64,000 nucleotides of DNA from Nocardioides sp. zg-1228 (GTDB lineage Bacteria; Actinomycetota; Actinomycetes; Propionibacteriales; Nocardioidaceae): positions 496,001 through 560,000 of the forward strand of contig NZ_CP070961.1 in assembly GCF_017086465.1 (NCBI RefSeq). Reading direction: 5' to 3'. Positions within the stretch are counted from its first letter, which is position 1; each line of letters starts with the position of its first letter. The translations under genes were made by a program, and so were the position numbers. This document shows positions 28,978-37,544 of this stretch, piece after piece. Below the pieces are notes generated by a model. That model did no database searches. It worked only from the letters and a program-made list of their open reading frames with translations, and had not been told where the DNA came from.

Positions 28978-31557
28978 ATGTTCGAGCGGTTCACCGACCG
29001 AGCCCGGCGAGTTGTCGTGCTGGCCCAGGAAGAGGCCCGCATGCTCTCCCACAACTACATCGGGACCGAGCACATCCTGCTCGGCCTCATCCACGAGGGC
29101 GAGGGTGTCGCTGCCAAGGCGCTCGAGTCCCTCGACATCTCCCTGGAGGCCGTGCGCGCCCAGGTCGAGGAGATCATCGGCCAGGGCCAGCAGGCCCCGT
29201 CCGGCCACATCCCGTTCACCCCGCGCGCCAAGAAGGTGCTCGAGCTCTCGCTGCGCGAGGCGCTCCAGCTCGGCCACTCCTACATCGGCACCGAGCACAT
29301 CCTGCTCGGCCTGATCCGCGAGGGCGAGGGCGTCGCCGCCCAGGTGCTGCAGAAGCTCGGCGCCGACCTCAACCGGGTGCGCCAGCAGGTCATCCAGCTG
29401 CTCAGCGGCTTCCAGGGCAAGGAGTCGGCCGCGGCCGGCGCCCAGACGTCCGGATCGGGCGGCGAGGCCCCGTCGAGCTCGCTGGTGCTCGACCAGTTCG
29501 GCCAGAACCTCACCCAGGCCGCGCGCGAGGGCAAGCTCGACCCCGTCATCGGGCGCGAGCAGGAGATCGAGCGCGTCATGCAGATCCTGTCGCGCCGCAC
29601 GAAGAACAACCCCGTCCTCATCGGCGAGCCGGGCGTCGGCAAGACCACCATCGTGGCCGGCCTCGCCCAGGACATCGTCAAGGGCAACGTGCCCGAGACG
29701 CTCAAGGACAAGCAGATCTACACGCTCGACCTCGGCGCCCTGGTCGCCGGCTCGCGTTACCGCGGTGACTTCGAGGAGCGCCTCAAGAAGGTGCTCAAGG
29801 AGATCCGCACCCGCGGCGACATCGTGCTGTTCATCGACGAGATCCACACCCTCGTCGGCGCCGGCGCGGCCGAGGGCGCGATCGACGCCGCCAGCATCCT
29901 CAAGCCGATGCTGGCCCGCGGCGAGCTGCAGACCATCGGTGCCACGACGCTCGACGAGTACCGCAAGTACCTCGAGAAGGACGCCGCGCTCGAGCGCCGC
30001 TTCCAGCCGATCCAGGTGCAGGAGCCCTCGATCGCGCACACCATCGAGATGCTCAAGGGCCTGCGCGACCGCTACGAGGCGCACCACCGCGTGACCATCA
30101 CCGACGAGGCGCTGGTCTCCGCCGCGACGCTGGCCGATCGCTACATCTCCGACCGGTTCCTGCCGGACAAGGCGATCGACCTCATCGACGAGGCCGGCTC
30201 GCGCCTGCGCATCCGCCGGATGACCGCGCCGCCGGACCTGCGCGAGTACGACGAGAAGATCGGCGACGTGCGCCAGCGCAAGGAGGCCGCCATCGACGGG
30301 CAGGACTTCGAGGCCGCGGCCCGCCTGCGCGACGAGGAGAAGCAGCTCTCCGCCCGCCGTGCCGAGCGCGAGAAGCAGTGGCGTGCCGGCGACCTTGACG
30401 AGATCGCCGAGGTCGACGAGGAGCTGATCGCCGAGGTCCTGGCCGTGGCCACGGGCATCCCGATCGTCAAGCTCTCCGAGGAGGAGTCCACCCGCCTGCT
30501 CAAGATGGAGGACGAGCTCCACAAGCGCGTCATCGGGCAGGAGGAGGCCGTCAGGGCACTCTCCCGCGCGATCCGTCGTACGCGCGCCGGGCTCAAGGAC
30601 CCCAAGCGCCCCGGTGGCTCGTTCATCTTCGCCGGCCCCTCGGGCGTCGGCAAGACGTGGCTGTCGAAGACGCTGGCGGAGTTCCTCTTCGGCGACGAGG
30701 ACGCGCTCATCCAGCTCGACATGAGCGAGTTCTCCGAGAAGCACACGGTGTCGCGACTGTTCGGCTCGCCTCCCGGCTACGTCGGCTACGAGGAGGGCGG
30801 CCAGCTCACCGAGAAGGTGCGCCGCAAGCCGTTCTCCGTGGTGCTGTTCGACGAGGTCGAGAAGGCCCACCCCGACATCTTCAACAGCCTGTTGCAGATC
30901 CTCGAGGAGGGTCGCCTGACGGACTCGCAGGGTCGCGTCGTCGACTTCAAGAACACCGTCATCATCATGACGACCAACCTCGGCTCGCGCGACATCGCCA
31001 AGAGCGTCAACCTCGGCTTCGGTGCCGTCGGCGCCGACGCTGCCGGCTCCTACGAGCGGATGAAGAGCAAGGTGTCGGAGGAGCTCAAGCAGCACTTCCG
31101 CCCCGAGTTCCTCAACCGCGTCGACGAGATCGTCGTCTTCCCGCCGCTGTCGCAGGAGCAGATCGTGGCGATGGTCGACAACATGATCGCCGCCGTGGAG
31201 CTGCGCATGAAGGACCGCGACATGTCCCTCGAGCTCACCGACCCCGCGAAGGCGCTGCTGGCCGAGCGCGGCTTCGACCCGGTGCTCGGTGCCCGCCCGC
31301 TGCGGCGCACGGTGCAGCGCGAGATCGAGGACGTCCTCGCCGAGAAGATGCTCTTCGGCGAGGTCGGCCCGGGCCAGATCGTGCTGGTCGACGTCGAGGG
31401 CGAGGGCCCGCAGGCGACGTTCACCTTCCGCGGCCAGAAGAACTCCACCGTGCCCGACATGCCCCCGCTGGAGACGGTCGACGCCGAGGGCTCGCCGGTC
31501 GTCGGGCCCGACGACACGGAGGGTCCCACCGACGTGCCGAAGGCCAACGAGGCCTGA
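28978..31557 (+). CDS. clpC: ClpC-type AAA+ unfoldase of the Clp protease
   Basis: An 859-residue Hsp100 ATPase that unfolds substrates for ClpP1P2. Order: two Clp-N repeats (about 1-145), D1 with Walker A GEPGVGKT (216-223), a UVR coiled coil (about 420-455), D2 with Walker A GPSGVGKT (553-560), then a ClpP-docking C-terminal region. The residue after the D2 Walker A is Trp561, where ClpC/ClpB proteins nearly always have Glu (GKTEL). ATG at 28978 has AGAGGAG upstream. A 168-base upstream region holds ClgR-like and SigH-like elements. Confidence 0.96.
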   Translation: MFERFTDRARRVVVLAQEEARMLSHNYIGTEHILLGLIHEGEGVAAKALESLDISLEAVRAQVEEIIGQGQQAPSGHIPFTPRAKKVLELSLREALQLGHSYIGTEHILLGLIREGEGVAAQVLQKLGADLNRVRQQVIQLLSGFQGKESAAAGAQTSGSGGEAPSSSLVLDQFGQNLTQAAREGKLDPVIGREQEIERVMQILSRRTKNNPVLIGEPGVGKTTIVAGLAQDIVKGNVPETLKDKQIYTLDLGALVAGSRYRGDFEERLKKVLKEIRTRGDIVLFIDEIHTLVGAGAAEGAIDAASILKPMLARGELQTIGATTLDEYRKYLEKDAALERRFQPIQVQEPSIAHTIEMLKGLRDRYEAHHRVTITDEALVSAATLADRYISDRFLPDKAIDLIDEAGSRLRIRRMTAPPDLREYDEKIGDVRQRKEAAIDGQDFEAAARLRDEEKQLSARRAEREKQWRAGDLDEIAEVDEELIAEVLAVATGIPIVKLSEEESTRLLKMEDELHKRVIGQEEAVRALSRAIRRTRAGLKDPKRPGGSFIFAGPSGVGKTWLSKTLAEFLFGDEDALIQLDMSEFSEKHTVSRLFGSPPGYVGYEEGGQLTEKVRRKPFSVVLFDEVEKAHPDIFNSLLQILEEGRLTDSQGRVVDFKNTVIIMTTNLGSRDIAKSVNLGFGAVGADAAGSYERMKSKVSEELKQHFRPEFLNRVDEIVVFPPLSQEQIVAMVDNMIAAVELRMKDRDMSLELTDPAKALLAERGFDPVLGARPLRRTVQREIEDVLAEKMLFGEVGPGQIVLVDVEGEGPQATFTFRGQKNSTVPDMPPLETVDAEGSPVVGPDDTEGPTDVPKANEA

Positions 31558-31584
31558 CCCACGGGGCTGCGAGCAGCCTCACCT

Positions 31585-31620
31585 GATCACCCCGGGAGCG
31601 CCCAACGCCCCGGGGTGATC
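31585..31620. terminator. Bidirectional hairpin between clpC and mutY
   Basis: GATCACCCCGGG (31585-31596) pairs perfectly with CCCGGGGTGATC (31609-31620) across 12 bases. It includes the mutY stop and last codons and lies 27 bases after the clpC stop, well placed to separate the two convergent genes. Confidence 0.6.
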
Positions 31621-32465
31621 TGCGTCAGGAGGCCGTCGGCGACCAGACCGGCCAGGCAGCGCTCGCGCTGCTCGGCGTCCGGCCAGGCCGCCTCGACCTG
31701 CGCGACTCCCACGGAGTCGGCCTCGCGGGCCAGGGCCAGGATCCGGCCGCGGCACTGCCGGTCGGTGCCCGCCCAGGCCTGCCCGCGCCGCGGCGGCCCG
31801 TCGTACGCCGGGAAGCCGGCCGCGCGCCACCGGCACTCGGCCGCGATGGGGCAGACGTCGCACGAGGGCTGGCGCGCAGTGCACACGAGCGCGCCGAGCT
31901 CCATCGTCGCCACCGCCCACGTGGCGGCCGTCGCCTCGTCTTCGTGGAGCAGGGCCGTGGCCATGTCCCGCTCGCGGCGGGTGGGCGCGGGCGCCGGCAG
32001 CTCGGTGCCGTCGACGGCGCGAGCCAGCACTCGGCGCACGTTGGTGTCGAGCACGACGTGGCGCCGACCGAAGGCGAAGCTGGCGATCGCCGCGGCGGTG
32101 TAGTCGCCCACGCCGGGCAGGGCGAGCAGGTCGTCGTAGCCGGCCGGCACCTCGCCGTCGTGGCGCTCGACGATGGCAGTCGCGGCGGCGTGCAGGCGCA
32201 GGGCGCGGCGCGGGTAGCCCAGCCGGCCCCACATCCGCACCGCCTCGCCGGTGGGCTCGGCGGCGAGCGCGGCCGGGGTCGGCCACCGCTCCAGCCACGC
32301 CGCGTGCACGGGCAGGACGCGCGCCACCGGCGTCTGCTGCAGCATGAACTCGCTGACCATCACCGACCAGGGCGTGGCGGCCGCCCCGCGCCACGGCAGC
32401 TCGCGCGCGTGGTCGTCGTACCAGTCGAGCACGGCGTCGTGCAGCGCGCTGCCGGGAACTGTCAT
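31587..32465 (-). CDS. mutY: A/G-specific adenine DNA glycosylase
   Basis: A 292-residue repair enzyme that removes adenine mispaired with 8-oxoguanine. It has the catalytic Glu in VSEFMLQQTP (about residue 39), the helix-hairpin-helix LPGVGDYTAAAI and the catalytic Asp in VLDTNVRRVLAR. A [4Fe-4S] site reads C-x6-C-x2-C-x5-C (CTARQPSCDVCPIAAEC). It is shorter than E. coli MutY because the C-terminal NUDIX-like 8-oxoG domain is lacking, as in several actinobacteria. ATG at 32465 is seven bases from TACGAT. Confidence 0.94.
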   Translation of the reverse strand: MTVPGSALHDAVLDWYDDHARELPWRGAAATPWSVMVSEFMLQQTPVARVLPVHAAWLERWPTPAALAAEPTGEAVRMWGRLGYPRRALRLHAAATAIVERHDGEVPAGYDDLLALPGVGDYTAAAIASFAFGRRHVVLDTNVRRVLARAVDGTELPAPAPTRRERDMATALLHEDEATAATWAVATMELGALVCTARQPSCDVCPIAAECRWRAAGFPAYDGPPRRGQAWAGTDRQCRGRILALAREADSVGVAQVEAAWPDAEQRERCLAGLVADGLLTQITPGRWALPG

Positions 32466-32472
32466 CGTCGCG

Positions 32473-32478
32473 ATCGTA
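32473..32478 (-). promoter_or_regulatory. -10 box TACGAT for mutY (leaderless)
   Basis: On the minus strand TACGAT ends seven bases before the mutY ATG at 32465. Confidence 0.45.
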
Positions 32479-32520
32479 GGTGAGCCGGTGCGCCTCCACC
32501 GCCACGGGGCCGCGACTCCC

Positions 32521-32526
32521 TAGCCT
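32521..32526 (+). promoter_or_regulatory. -10 box TAGCCT for the membrane-anchored protein gene (leaderless)
   Basis: TAGCCT ends six bases before ATG 32533. It argues against the in-frame GTG at 32527, which would lie upstream of the transcript start. Confidence 0.5.
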
Positions 32527-32532
32527 GTGGGC

Positions 32533-33369
32533 ATGCCGCCGACCGTACGACCGCGTGGGCCGCTCCCGGCCCGGGTCTACTGGACCCGACGTCTCGTCGT
32601 GCTCGGCATCCCCTTGGTGCTCGTCGTCGTGCTCGCGCGCGTGCTCGGCGGCTCCTCCGACGCCCAGGACGACGCCGCGGGGCAGGCGACCCGGGCCAGC
32701 GCGACCGCGTCGACCACGCCCGCCCCGACCGCCGGCCCGACCGTGGCGGTCGGCCCCGGCACGAAGGGACGCAAGGGCAAGAAGGGCAAGAAGGGCGGCA
32801 AGGGCACGGACGGCGCCACGACGACCGAGGAGGTCGCGCCCACGGAGCCGGTCCTGGCCGAGCCCACCGGTCCGTGCACCGAGTCCGACATCGTCGCCAC
32901 CCCGGCCATCACCTCGGCCGCCGGCGGCTCGGACATCCCGATCACCCTCAACCTGCGCACCGTCGTGGCCGAGGCCTGCACGTGGCAGGCCTCGCCGGAG
33001 ACGGTGGTGGTCACCATCACCTCGGGCAGCGACTACATCTGGAGCAGCCGCGAGTGCCCCGTGTCGATCCCTCCGCAGGACGTGGTGGTCCGCCAGGCCG
33101 TCGACGCCCCGGTGGTGGTCACGTGGTCGGCGCGGCGCTCCGACGAGGGGTGCACCAAGTTCACCGACTGGGCCGTCCCCGGCTTCTACCACGTGCAGGC
33201 CGCGGCGCTCGGCGGTGACGCCACCGACGTCCAGTTCGAGCTCACCGCCCCCCAGCCCGGCGTGATCACCAAGACCGCCGAGCCGGAGAAGCAGGGCGGC
33301 AAGGGCAAGAAGAACGGCGACACCTCCCACACCCCCGGCGAGGACGGCGCGGGCAACTCCGCCGGCTGA
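32533..33369 (+). CDS. Membrane-anchored extracellular protein, unknown function
   Basis: 278 residues. One N-terminal membrane segment (LVVLGIPLVLVVVLARVLG, about 22-40) is followed by an Ala/Thr-rich stretch and a Lys/Gly block (KGRKGKKGKKGGKG, about 78-91). A folded domain (about 110-240) has four cysteines, probably two disulfides outside the cell. A second KGGKGKK block lies near the C-terminus. I recognise no family. The basic blocks could bind anionic wall polymers. The gene is divergent from mutY and converges on disA across the repeat tract. Confidence 0.75.
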   Translation: MPPTVRPRGPLPARVYWTRRLVVLGIPLVLVVVLARVLGGSSDAQDDAAGQATRASATASTTPAPTAGPTVAVGPGTKGRKGKKGKKGGKGTDGATTTEEVAPTEPVLAEPTGPCTESDIVATPAITSAAGGSDIPITLNLRTVVAEACTWQASPETVVVTITSGSDYIWSSRECPVSIPPQDVVVRQAVDAPVVVTWSARRSDEGCTKFTDWAVPGFYHVQAAALGGDATDVQFELTAPQPGVITKTAEPEKQGGKGKKNGDTSHTPGEDGAGNSAG

Positions 33370-33421
33370 CCGTTTTTGGGGCGGCCGTCCGGCTCTCGTC
33401 ACTCGTCTCGCGTCCCTCGCT

Positions 33422-33455
33422 TGTCGGAGTCCCCGCTCGAGCGGGGACTCCGACA
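33422..33455. repeat. 34-bp perfect palindrome, copy 1 of 2 in the window
   Basis: TGTCGGAGTCCCCGCTC is followed at once by its exact reverse complement. The same 34 bases recur at 63102-63135. It sits between convergent genes, so it may act as a bidirectional terminator, but no T-run follows. Confidence 0.9.
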
Positions 33456-33490
33456 CTTGGAGGGGGTTGCAAAGGCCTCCAGGTGTCGGA
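33449..33490. repeat. Hairpin overlapping the palindrome
   Basis: TCCGACACTTGGAGG (33449-33463) pairs with CCTCCAGGTGTCGGA (33476-33490) with one mismatch. Its left arm shares seven bases with the right arm of the palindrome, so the two structures compete. Confidence 0.7.
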
Positions 33491-33516
33491 CTGGGCCTAC
33501 AAGTCGGGCGCGGGGA

Positions 33517-33551
33517 GTACGCCGGGCCGGCGCGACTCAGAGGTAGCGCTC
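33517..33551 (-). pseudogene. Decayed duplicate of the disA 3' end
   Basis: 33517-33551 resembles 33747-33780: both begin GTACGCCGGG and end in TCAG(A/G)GGTAGCGCTC or its close variant. On the minus strand the copy reads GAG CGC TAC CTC TGA (ERYL stop), against ERYI stop in real disA. The likeness continues through CGAGTCGAGC, with about five bases lost. Confidence 0.55.
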
Positions 33552-33560
33552 CGCTCGACT

Positions 33561-33752
33561 CGTCAGGACGCGCCGGCTCGGCACGCGGTACGCGTCAGGA
33601 CGCGCCGACTCGGCACGCGGTACGCGCCAGGACGCGCCGACTCGACCTCCTCCGCGCGCCAGGACGCGCCGACTCGACCTCCTCCGCGCGCCAGGACGCG
33701 CCGACTCGGCCCCCTCCCCGCGTCAGGACGCGCCGACTCGGCCCCGGTACGC
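33561..33752. repeat. 32-bp minisatellite, six copies
   Basis: CAGGACGCGCC recurs at 33564, 33596, 33628, 33660, 33692 and 33724, exactly 32 bases apart. The other half of each unit varies (CGGCACGCGGTACG or CGACCTCCTCCGCG types). There are no spacers, so it is not a CRISPR array. It abuts the disA stop codon. Confidence 0.92.
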
Positions 33753-33765
33753 CGGGTGGGCGGGG

Positions 33766-34848
33766 TCAGATGTAGCGCTCGGTGATGCTCGACTCGGCGA
33801 GGCGGGAGAGGCCCTCGCGCACGCTGCGGGCGCGCAGCTCGCCTACGCCCTCGACCGCCTGGAGGTCCTCGATGCCGGCGGAGAGCAGCTGCTGGAGACC
33901 GCCGAAGTGGTCGACGAGGCGGTCGACCACGGCCGAGGGGAGGCGCGGCACCTTGGCGAGGAGGCGGTAGCCGCGGGGGGCGACGGCGGCGTCGAGGTGC
34001 TCGGCGCCGCTGAGGCCGATCGCGCGCGCCACGGCCGCCGGGTCGACCAGCTCGGTGGGGGACAGGGCGGCGAGCTCGGCGACGTGGGAGGTGGGGCTGG
34101 CGGGGCGGCGCCGGCCGCCGGGGAGGTAGTCGCGCACGACCAGCTCGCGCTCGGCGTCGACGCCGGTCACCAGCTCCTCGAGCTGCAGCGAGAGCAGGCG
34201 GCCGTCGGTGCCGAGCTCGAGCACGTAGTCCTCGATCTCGCTCGCGATCCGGATGACCATCTCGAGGCGCTGGGCGACCACGGCCACGTCGCGCACCGTC
34301 ACCAGGTCCTCGATCTCGAGCGCCGACAGCGTCGCGGAGACCTCGTCGAGGCGCAGCTTGTAGCGCTCGAGCGTGGCGAGCGCCTGGTTGGCGCGGGAGA
34401 GGATCTTGCCGGAGTCCTCCAGCACGTGGCGGATGTCGCCGACGTAGGCGGCGATGATCTGCATCGACTGCGACACCGAGATGACCGGGTGGCCGGTCTG
34501 CTTGGCGACGCGCTCGGCGGTGCGGTGGCGGGTGCCGGTCTCCTCGGACGGGATGGTGTGGTCGGGCATCAGGTGGACCGCGGCCCGGTGGACCTTGGTG
34601 ATGTCCTTGTCGAGGATGATCGCGCCGTCCATCTTGGCGAGCTCGCGCAGGCCGGTGGCGGTGAAGGGCACGTCGAGGGTGAAGCCGCCGGTGGAGATGG
34701 AGTCGACCGTCTTGTCCTGGCCGAGCACGATCAGGGCGCCGGTGCGGCCGCGGAGGATCCGCTCGAGCCCGTCGCGCAACGGGGTGCCCGGTGCGATCGA
34801 TGCCAGGGTCGCGCGCAGCCTCAGCTGCTCGTCCATGCGCTCTGCCAC
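33766..34848 (-). CDS. disA: DNA integrity scanning protein, diadenylate cyclase
   Basis: A 360-residue octameric enzyme that makes cyclic di-AMP from two ATP and pauses at branched DNA. The DAC domain (about 1-150) has the MDGAIILD and [13 protein letters not shown] motifs. A helical linker and a C-terminal HhH domain ([19 protein letters not shown]) bind DNA. GTG at 34848 has GGAGG five bases upstream. It lies downstream of radA, which can modulate DisA in other bacteria. The 3' end borders the minisatellite and is partly duplicated there. Confidence 0.96.
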   Translation of the reverse strand: MAERMDEQLRLRATLASIAPGTPLRDGLERILRGRTGALIVLGQDKTVDSISTGGFTLDVPFTATGLRELAKMDGAIILDKDITKVHRAAVHLMPDHTIPSEETGTRHRTAERVAKQTGHPVISVSQSMQIIAAYVGDIRHVLEDSGKILSRANQALATLERYKLRLDEVSATLSALEIEDLVTVRDVAVVAQRLEMVIRIASEIEDYVLELGTDGRLLSLQLEELVTGVDAERELVVRDYLPGGRRRPASPTSHVAELAALSPTELVDPAAVARAIGLSGAEHLDAAVAPRGYRLLAKVPRLPSAVVDRLVDHFGGLQQLLSAGIEDLQAVEGVGELRARSVREGLSRLAESSITERYI

Positions 34849-34896
34849 CGGTGCCTCCGTGCTCTCTCTCGGACGCCCCCGTGCGCCGTGGGGTGA

Positions 34897-34902
34897 AGTC
34901 TA
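34897..34902 (-). promoter_or_regulatory. -10 box TAGACT for disA
   Basis: On the minus strand TAGACT lies 48 bases before the disA GTG, implying a leader of about 40 bases that carries the GGAGG ribosome-binding site. It gives disA expression independent of radA. Confidence 0.45.
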
Positions 34903-34948
34903 GGGGTGGGCGGCGGCGAACCACCGATCGTTGCCGGGCGGGCTGGCC

Positions 34949-36346
34949 TCAGAGCGGCGGCGTGAGGTCGAGGGTGAGCAGCGCCCCGACCACGTCGTCG
35001 ACCTCGACCACCTGCAGGCCGTCGACCGTCCGGCGCGAGGGGATGCCCCGCTCGCTGGGCAGCGCCCGCCCGCGCGGCACGACCGCGACCCGGAAGCCCA
35101 GGCGCGCGGCCTCGGCGACGCGCTGCGGCAGGTCGCGTACCCGGCGCAGCTCGCCGGCGAGGCCGATCTCGCCGATCGCGACGGCGCCGCGGGGCGGCGG
35201 CACGCCGAGGTGCGAGCTGGCCACGGCGACGGCCAGGGCGAGGTCGGCGGCGGGGTCGTGGAGCCTGGCCCCGCCGACGGTGGCCACGAACGTGTCGCTG
35301 CCGGCGATGCGCAGCCCTGCGTGGCGCTGGAGGACGGCGAGCACCATGTCGACCCGCGAGGACTCCACACCCGACACGGTGCGCCGCGGGCGCTCCAGCG
35401 GGGACGGGGTGAGCAGCGCCTGCACCTCCGCGAGGAGCGGGCGGCGACCCTCCATCGTCACCGCCACGCAGGTGCCGGAGACGTCCTGGGTGTGGTGCTC
35501 GACGAACAGGCCGGTCGGGTCGGTGACGGCCGAGATGCCCTCGGAGGACAGGTCGAAGCAGCCCACCTCGTCGACGGGGCCGTAGCGGTTCTTCATGGCG
35601 CGGAGCATGCGGAAGCGGGAGTTGCGCTCGCCCTCGAAGTGGAGCACCACGTCGACGAGGTGCTCGAGCACCCGGGGCCCGGCGATCGAGCCGTCCTTGG
35701 TGACGTGGCCGACGAGCACCGTGGTGATGTTGCGGGTCTTGGCCACCCGGATCAGCGCGGCCGCGACCTCCTTGACCTGGGTCACCCCGCCGGGCACGCC
35801 GTCGATGCCCGAGGCGCCGATGGTCTGGACGGAGTCGACGACGATCAGCGTGGGGCGGACCTCCTCGATGTGGGTCAGCACCGCCCCGAGGTCGGTCTCG
35901 GCCGCGAGGAACAGCTCGTCGTGCACGCCGCCGGTGCGGTCGGCGCGCAGGCGCACCTGCGCGGCCGACTCCTCGCCCGTGACGTAGAGGGTGCGCTGGC
36001 GGGTGCGGGCGGTCTGCGCTGCGACCTCGAGCAGGAGCGTGCTCTTGCCGACGCCGGGCTCACCGGCGAGCAGGATCGCCGCACCCGGCACGAGACCGCC
36101 GCCGAGCACGCGGTCGAGCTCGGGGACGCCGCTCGCGCGGGCGACGGACTCGGTGACCGGCACCTGGCCGATCGGCACCGCCGGCGTCGACACCGGCCCG
36201 GCGCTGGCGCGCATCGTGGGCGCCCCGGCCTCCGCGACCGATCCCCACGCCTGGCACTCGCCGCACCGGCCGACCCACTTGGCCGTCTCCCAGCCGCACT
36301 CGGAGCAGCGGTAGGAGGAGCGCACCCGTGCGGTCTTGGTCGACAT
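34949..36346 (-). CDS. radA: DNA repair protein RadA (Sms)
   Basis: A 465-residue RecA-like branch-migration motor for recombination repair. The N-terminal C4 zinc finger CSECGWETAKWVGRCGEC (about 13-30) is followed by a RecA-like core with Walker A AGEPGVGKST, the RadA motif KNRYG (usually KNRFG) and a C-terminal Lon-protease-like domain (about 290-455). ATG 36346 is seven bases from TAGCGT, and 13 extra in-frame codons upstream are rejected because they precede the -10 box. It is followed by disA 100 bases downstream. Confidence 0.95.
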   Translation of the reverse strand: MSTKTARVRSSYRCSECGWETAKWVGRCGECQAWGSVAEAGAPTMRASAGPVSTPAVPIGQVPVTESVARASGVPELDRVLGGGLVPGAAILLAGEPGVGKSTLLLEVAAQTARTRQRTLYVTGEESAAQVRLRADRTGGVHDELFLAAETDLGAVLTHIEEVRPTLIVVDSVQTIGASGIDGVPGGVTQVKEVAAALIRVAKTRNITTVLVGHVTKDGSIAGPRVLEHLVDVVLHFEGERNSRFRMLRAMKNRYGPVDEVGCFDLSSEGISAVTDPTGLFVEHHTQDVSGTCVAVTMEGRRPLLAEVQALLTPSPLERPRRTVSGVESSRVDMVLAVLQRHAGLRIAGSDTFVATVGGARLHDPAADLALAVAVASSHLGVPPPRGAVAIGEIGLAGELRRVRDLPQRVAEAARLGFRVAVVPRGRALPSERGIPSRRTVDGLQVVEVDDVVGALLTLDLTPPL

Positions 36347-36353
36347 GCGGCCC

Positions 36354-36359
36354 ACGCTA
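36354..36359 (-). promoter_or_regulatory. -10 box TAGCGT for radA (leaderless)
   Basis: On the minus strand TAGCGT ends seven bases before the radA ATG at 36346. Confidence 0.5.
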
Positions 36360-36426
36360 GGCGAGCCCACCGACACCGGGGGCACGCCGCGCGAGAGGTG
36401 CCCCGGTGGGCCGTCCGGGCGGGGCT

Positions 36427-36454
36427 TATGCTCACCTGCAATTGGATCGATCTA
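36427..36454 (+). promoter_or_regulatory. Promoter and possible autoregulatory operator of the LacI gene
   Basis: A TATGCT -10 box (36427-36432) is followed 10 bases later by TGGATCGATCTA (36443-36454), a 12-base near-palindrome with central CG, the shape of LacI/GalR operators. It lies between the expected transcription start and the ATG at 36475, so the repressor could block its own message. Confidence 0.4.
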
Positions 36455-36474
36455 GGGCGATCGCGAGGGGCGGC

Positions 36475-37521
36475 ATGGGGCGAGGCATCGAACACCGGAC
36501 CGGGGGCACGCTGCCGGTCACGCCGCCGACCCTCGCCGACGTCGCCGAGCGGGCAGGAGTGTCGCGCCAGACGGTCTCCAACGCGGTCAACAACCCCGAC
36601 CTGCTGCGTCCCGACACCCTCGAGCGGGTGCGCCAGACCATCGCCGAGCTCGGCTACTCGCCCAACCGCGCCGCGCGCAACCTCCGCACGCGTACGTCGT
36701 CGCTGATCGGCCTGCGCTTCGGCCCGGCCCAGGAGGGCACCGCCAACGCGGCGATGGACCGCTTCGTGCACTCCCTCGTCGAGGCCAGCGAGGAGGTCGG
36801 CTACCACGTCCTGCTCTTCCCCGGCGACGACGACGACCCGATCGGCGGCTACGACAACCTCCTGCGCTCCACCGCCGTCGACGCCTTCGTGGTCACCGAC
36901 ACCTACCTCGGCAACCCGCAGGCCGCCTGGCTGAGCCGGCAGCGGGCTCCCTTCGTCGCGTTCGGCCGGCCCTGGGACGACGACGGGGCCCGCCACGTGT
37001 GGGTCGACGTCGACGGTGCCGCCGGCATCGCACTCGCCACCCAGCACCTCATCGACCGCGGTCACACCCGCATCGCCTGGATCGGCTGGCGCAAGGACTC
37101 CCCGATCGGGGAGGACCGCCGCTCGGGCTGGGTCCGCACGATGCACGCCAACGGCCTGCCCACCACCGGCCTCGCCTCGCGGGTCGAGGACGTCGTGCAC
37201 AGCGGAGCCGAGGCGGCCGCCGTCCTGCTCGACGAGTCGCGGCCCACCGCGTTCGTCTGCGCCTCCGACACCCTCGCGATGGGCGTGCTCCACACGCTCT
37301 GGATCCGCCAGCTCGCCCCCGGGCGCGACATCGCCGTGGTCGGCTTCGACGACTCGCAGGTGGCGCAGGTCTACCCGGTGGGGCTCACCTCGGTGCGGCA
37401 GCCGCTGGAGGACGTCGCGGTCGAGATCATCCGCACGCTGCGCGCCCTGCTGACCCACCAGCCGGTCGAGACGCGCGGTGTCCTCCTCGAGCCGACGCTG
37501 GCCATCCGCGAGTCGAGCTGA
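36475..37521 (+). CDS. LacI-family transcriptional regulator
   Basis: A 348-residue repressor type. The N-terminal HTH (TLADVAERAGVSRQTVSNAVNN, about 17-38) with hinge YSPNRAARNLRT leads to a periplasmic-binding-like effector domain, complete through the VGFDDSQVAQVYPVGLTSVRQPLEDVA segment. ATG at 36475 has GAGGGG upstream; longer frames precede the -10 box. No sugar-uptake or catabolic genes lie next to it, so the effector and targets are unknown. It is divergent from radA and converges on the methyltransferase gene. Confidence 0.9.
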   Translation: MGRGIEHRTGGTLPVTPPTLADVAERAGVSRQTVSNAVNNPDLLRPDTLERVRQTIAELGYSPNRAARNLRTRTSSLIGLRFGPAQEGTANAAMDRFVHSLVEASEEVGYHVLLFPGDDDDPIGGYDNLLRSTAVDAFVVTDTYLGNPQAAWLSRQRAPFVAFGRPWDDDGARHVWVDVDGAAGIALATQHLIDRGHTRIAWIGWRKDSPIGEDRRSGWVRTMHANGLPTTGLASRVEDVVHSGAEAAAVLLDESRPTAFVCASDTLAMGVLHTLWIRQLAPGRDIAVVGFDDSQVAQVYPVGLTSVRQPLEDVAVEIIRTLRALLTHQPVETRGVLLEPTLAIRESS

Positions 37522-37544
37522 CCCGGCCGGCCGCGGGGGTGCCC

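Larger units (their letters stand above)
33370..33765. other. 396-bp non-coding tract with palindrome, hairpin and minisatellite
   Basis: No credible gene lies here. Open frames are read through a 32-bp repeat whose period is not a multiple of three. In order it holds a T-run (33372-33376), a 34-bp perfect palindrome, an overlapping hairpin, a decayed copy of the disA 3' end, six 32-bp repeats and then disA. Confidence 0.8.

Noticed and set aside
33561-33752. Possible CRISPR array
   Set aside because: The 32-base units follow one another directly with no unique spacers, and there are no cas genes.
33467-33785. Open frames on both strands through the tract before disA, including a long upstream extension of disA to 34924
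   Set aside because: They are read through the 32-bp repeat, whose period keeps several frames open. Their products are repeats of RTRRL/GRADS-like strings with no family, and the disA extension is in a different frame from disA.
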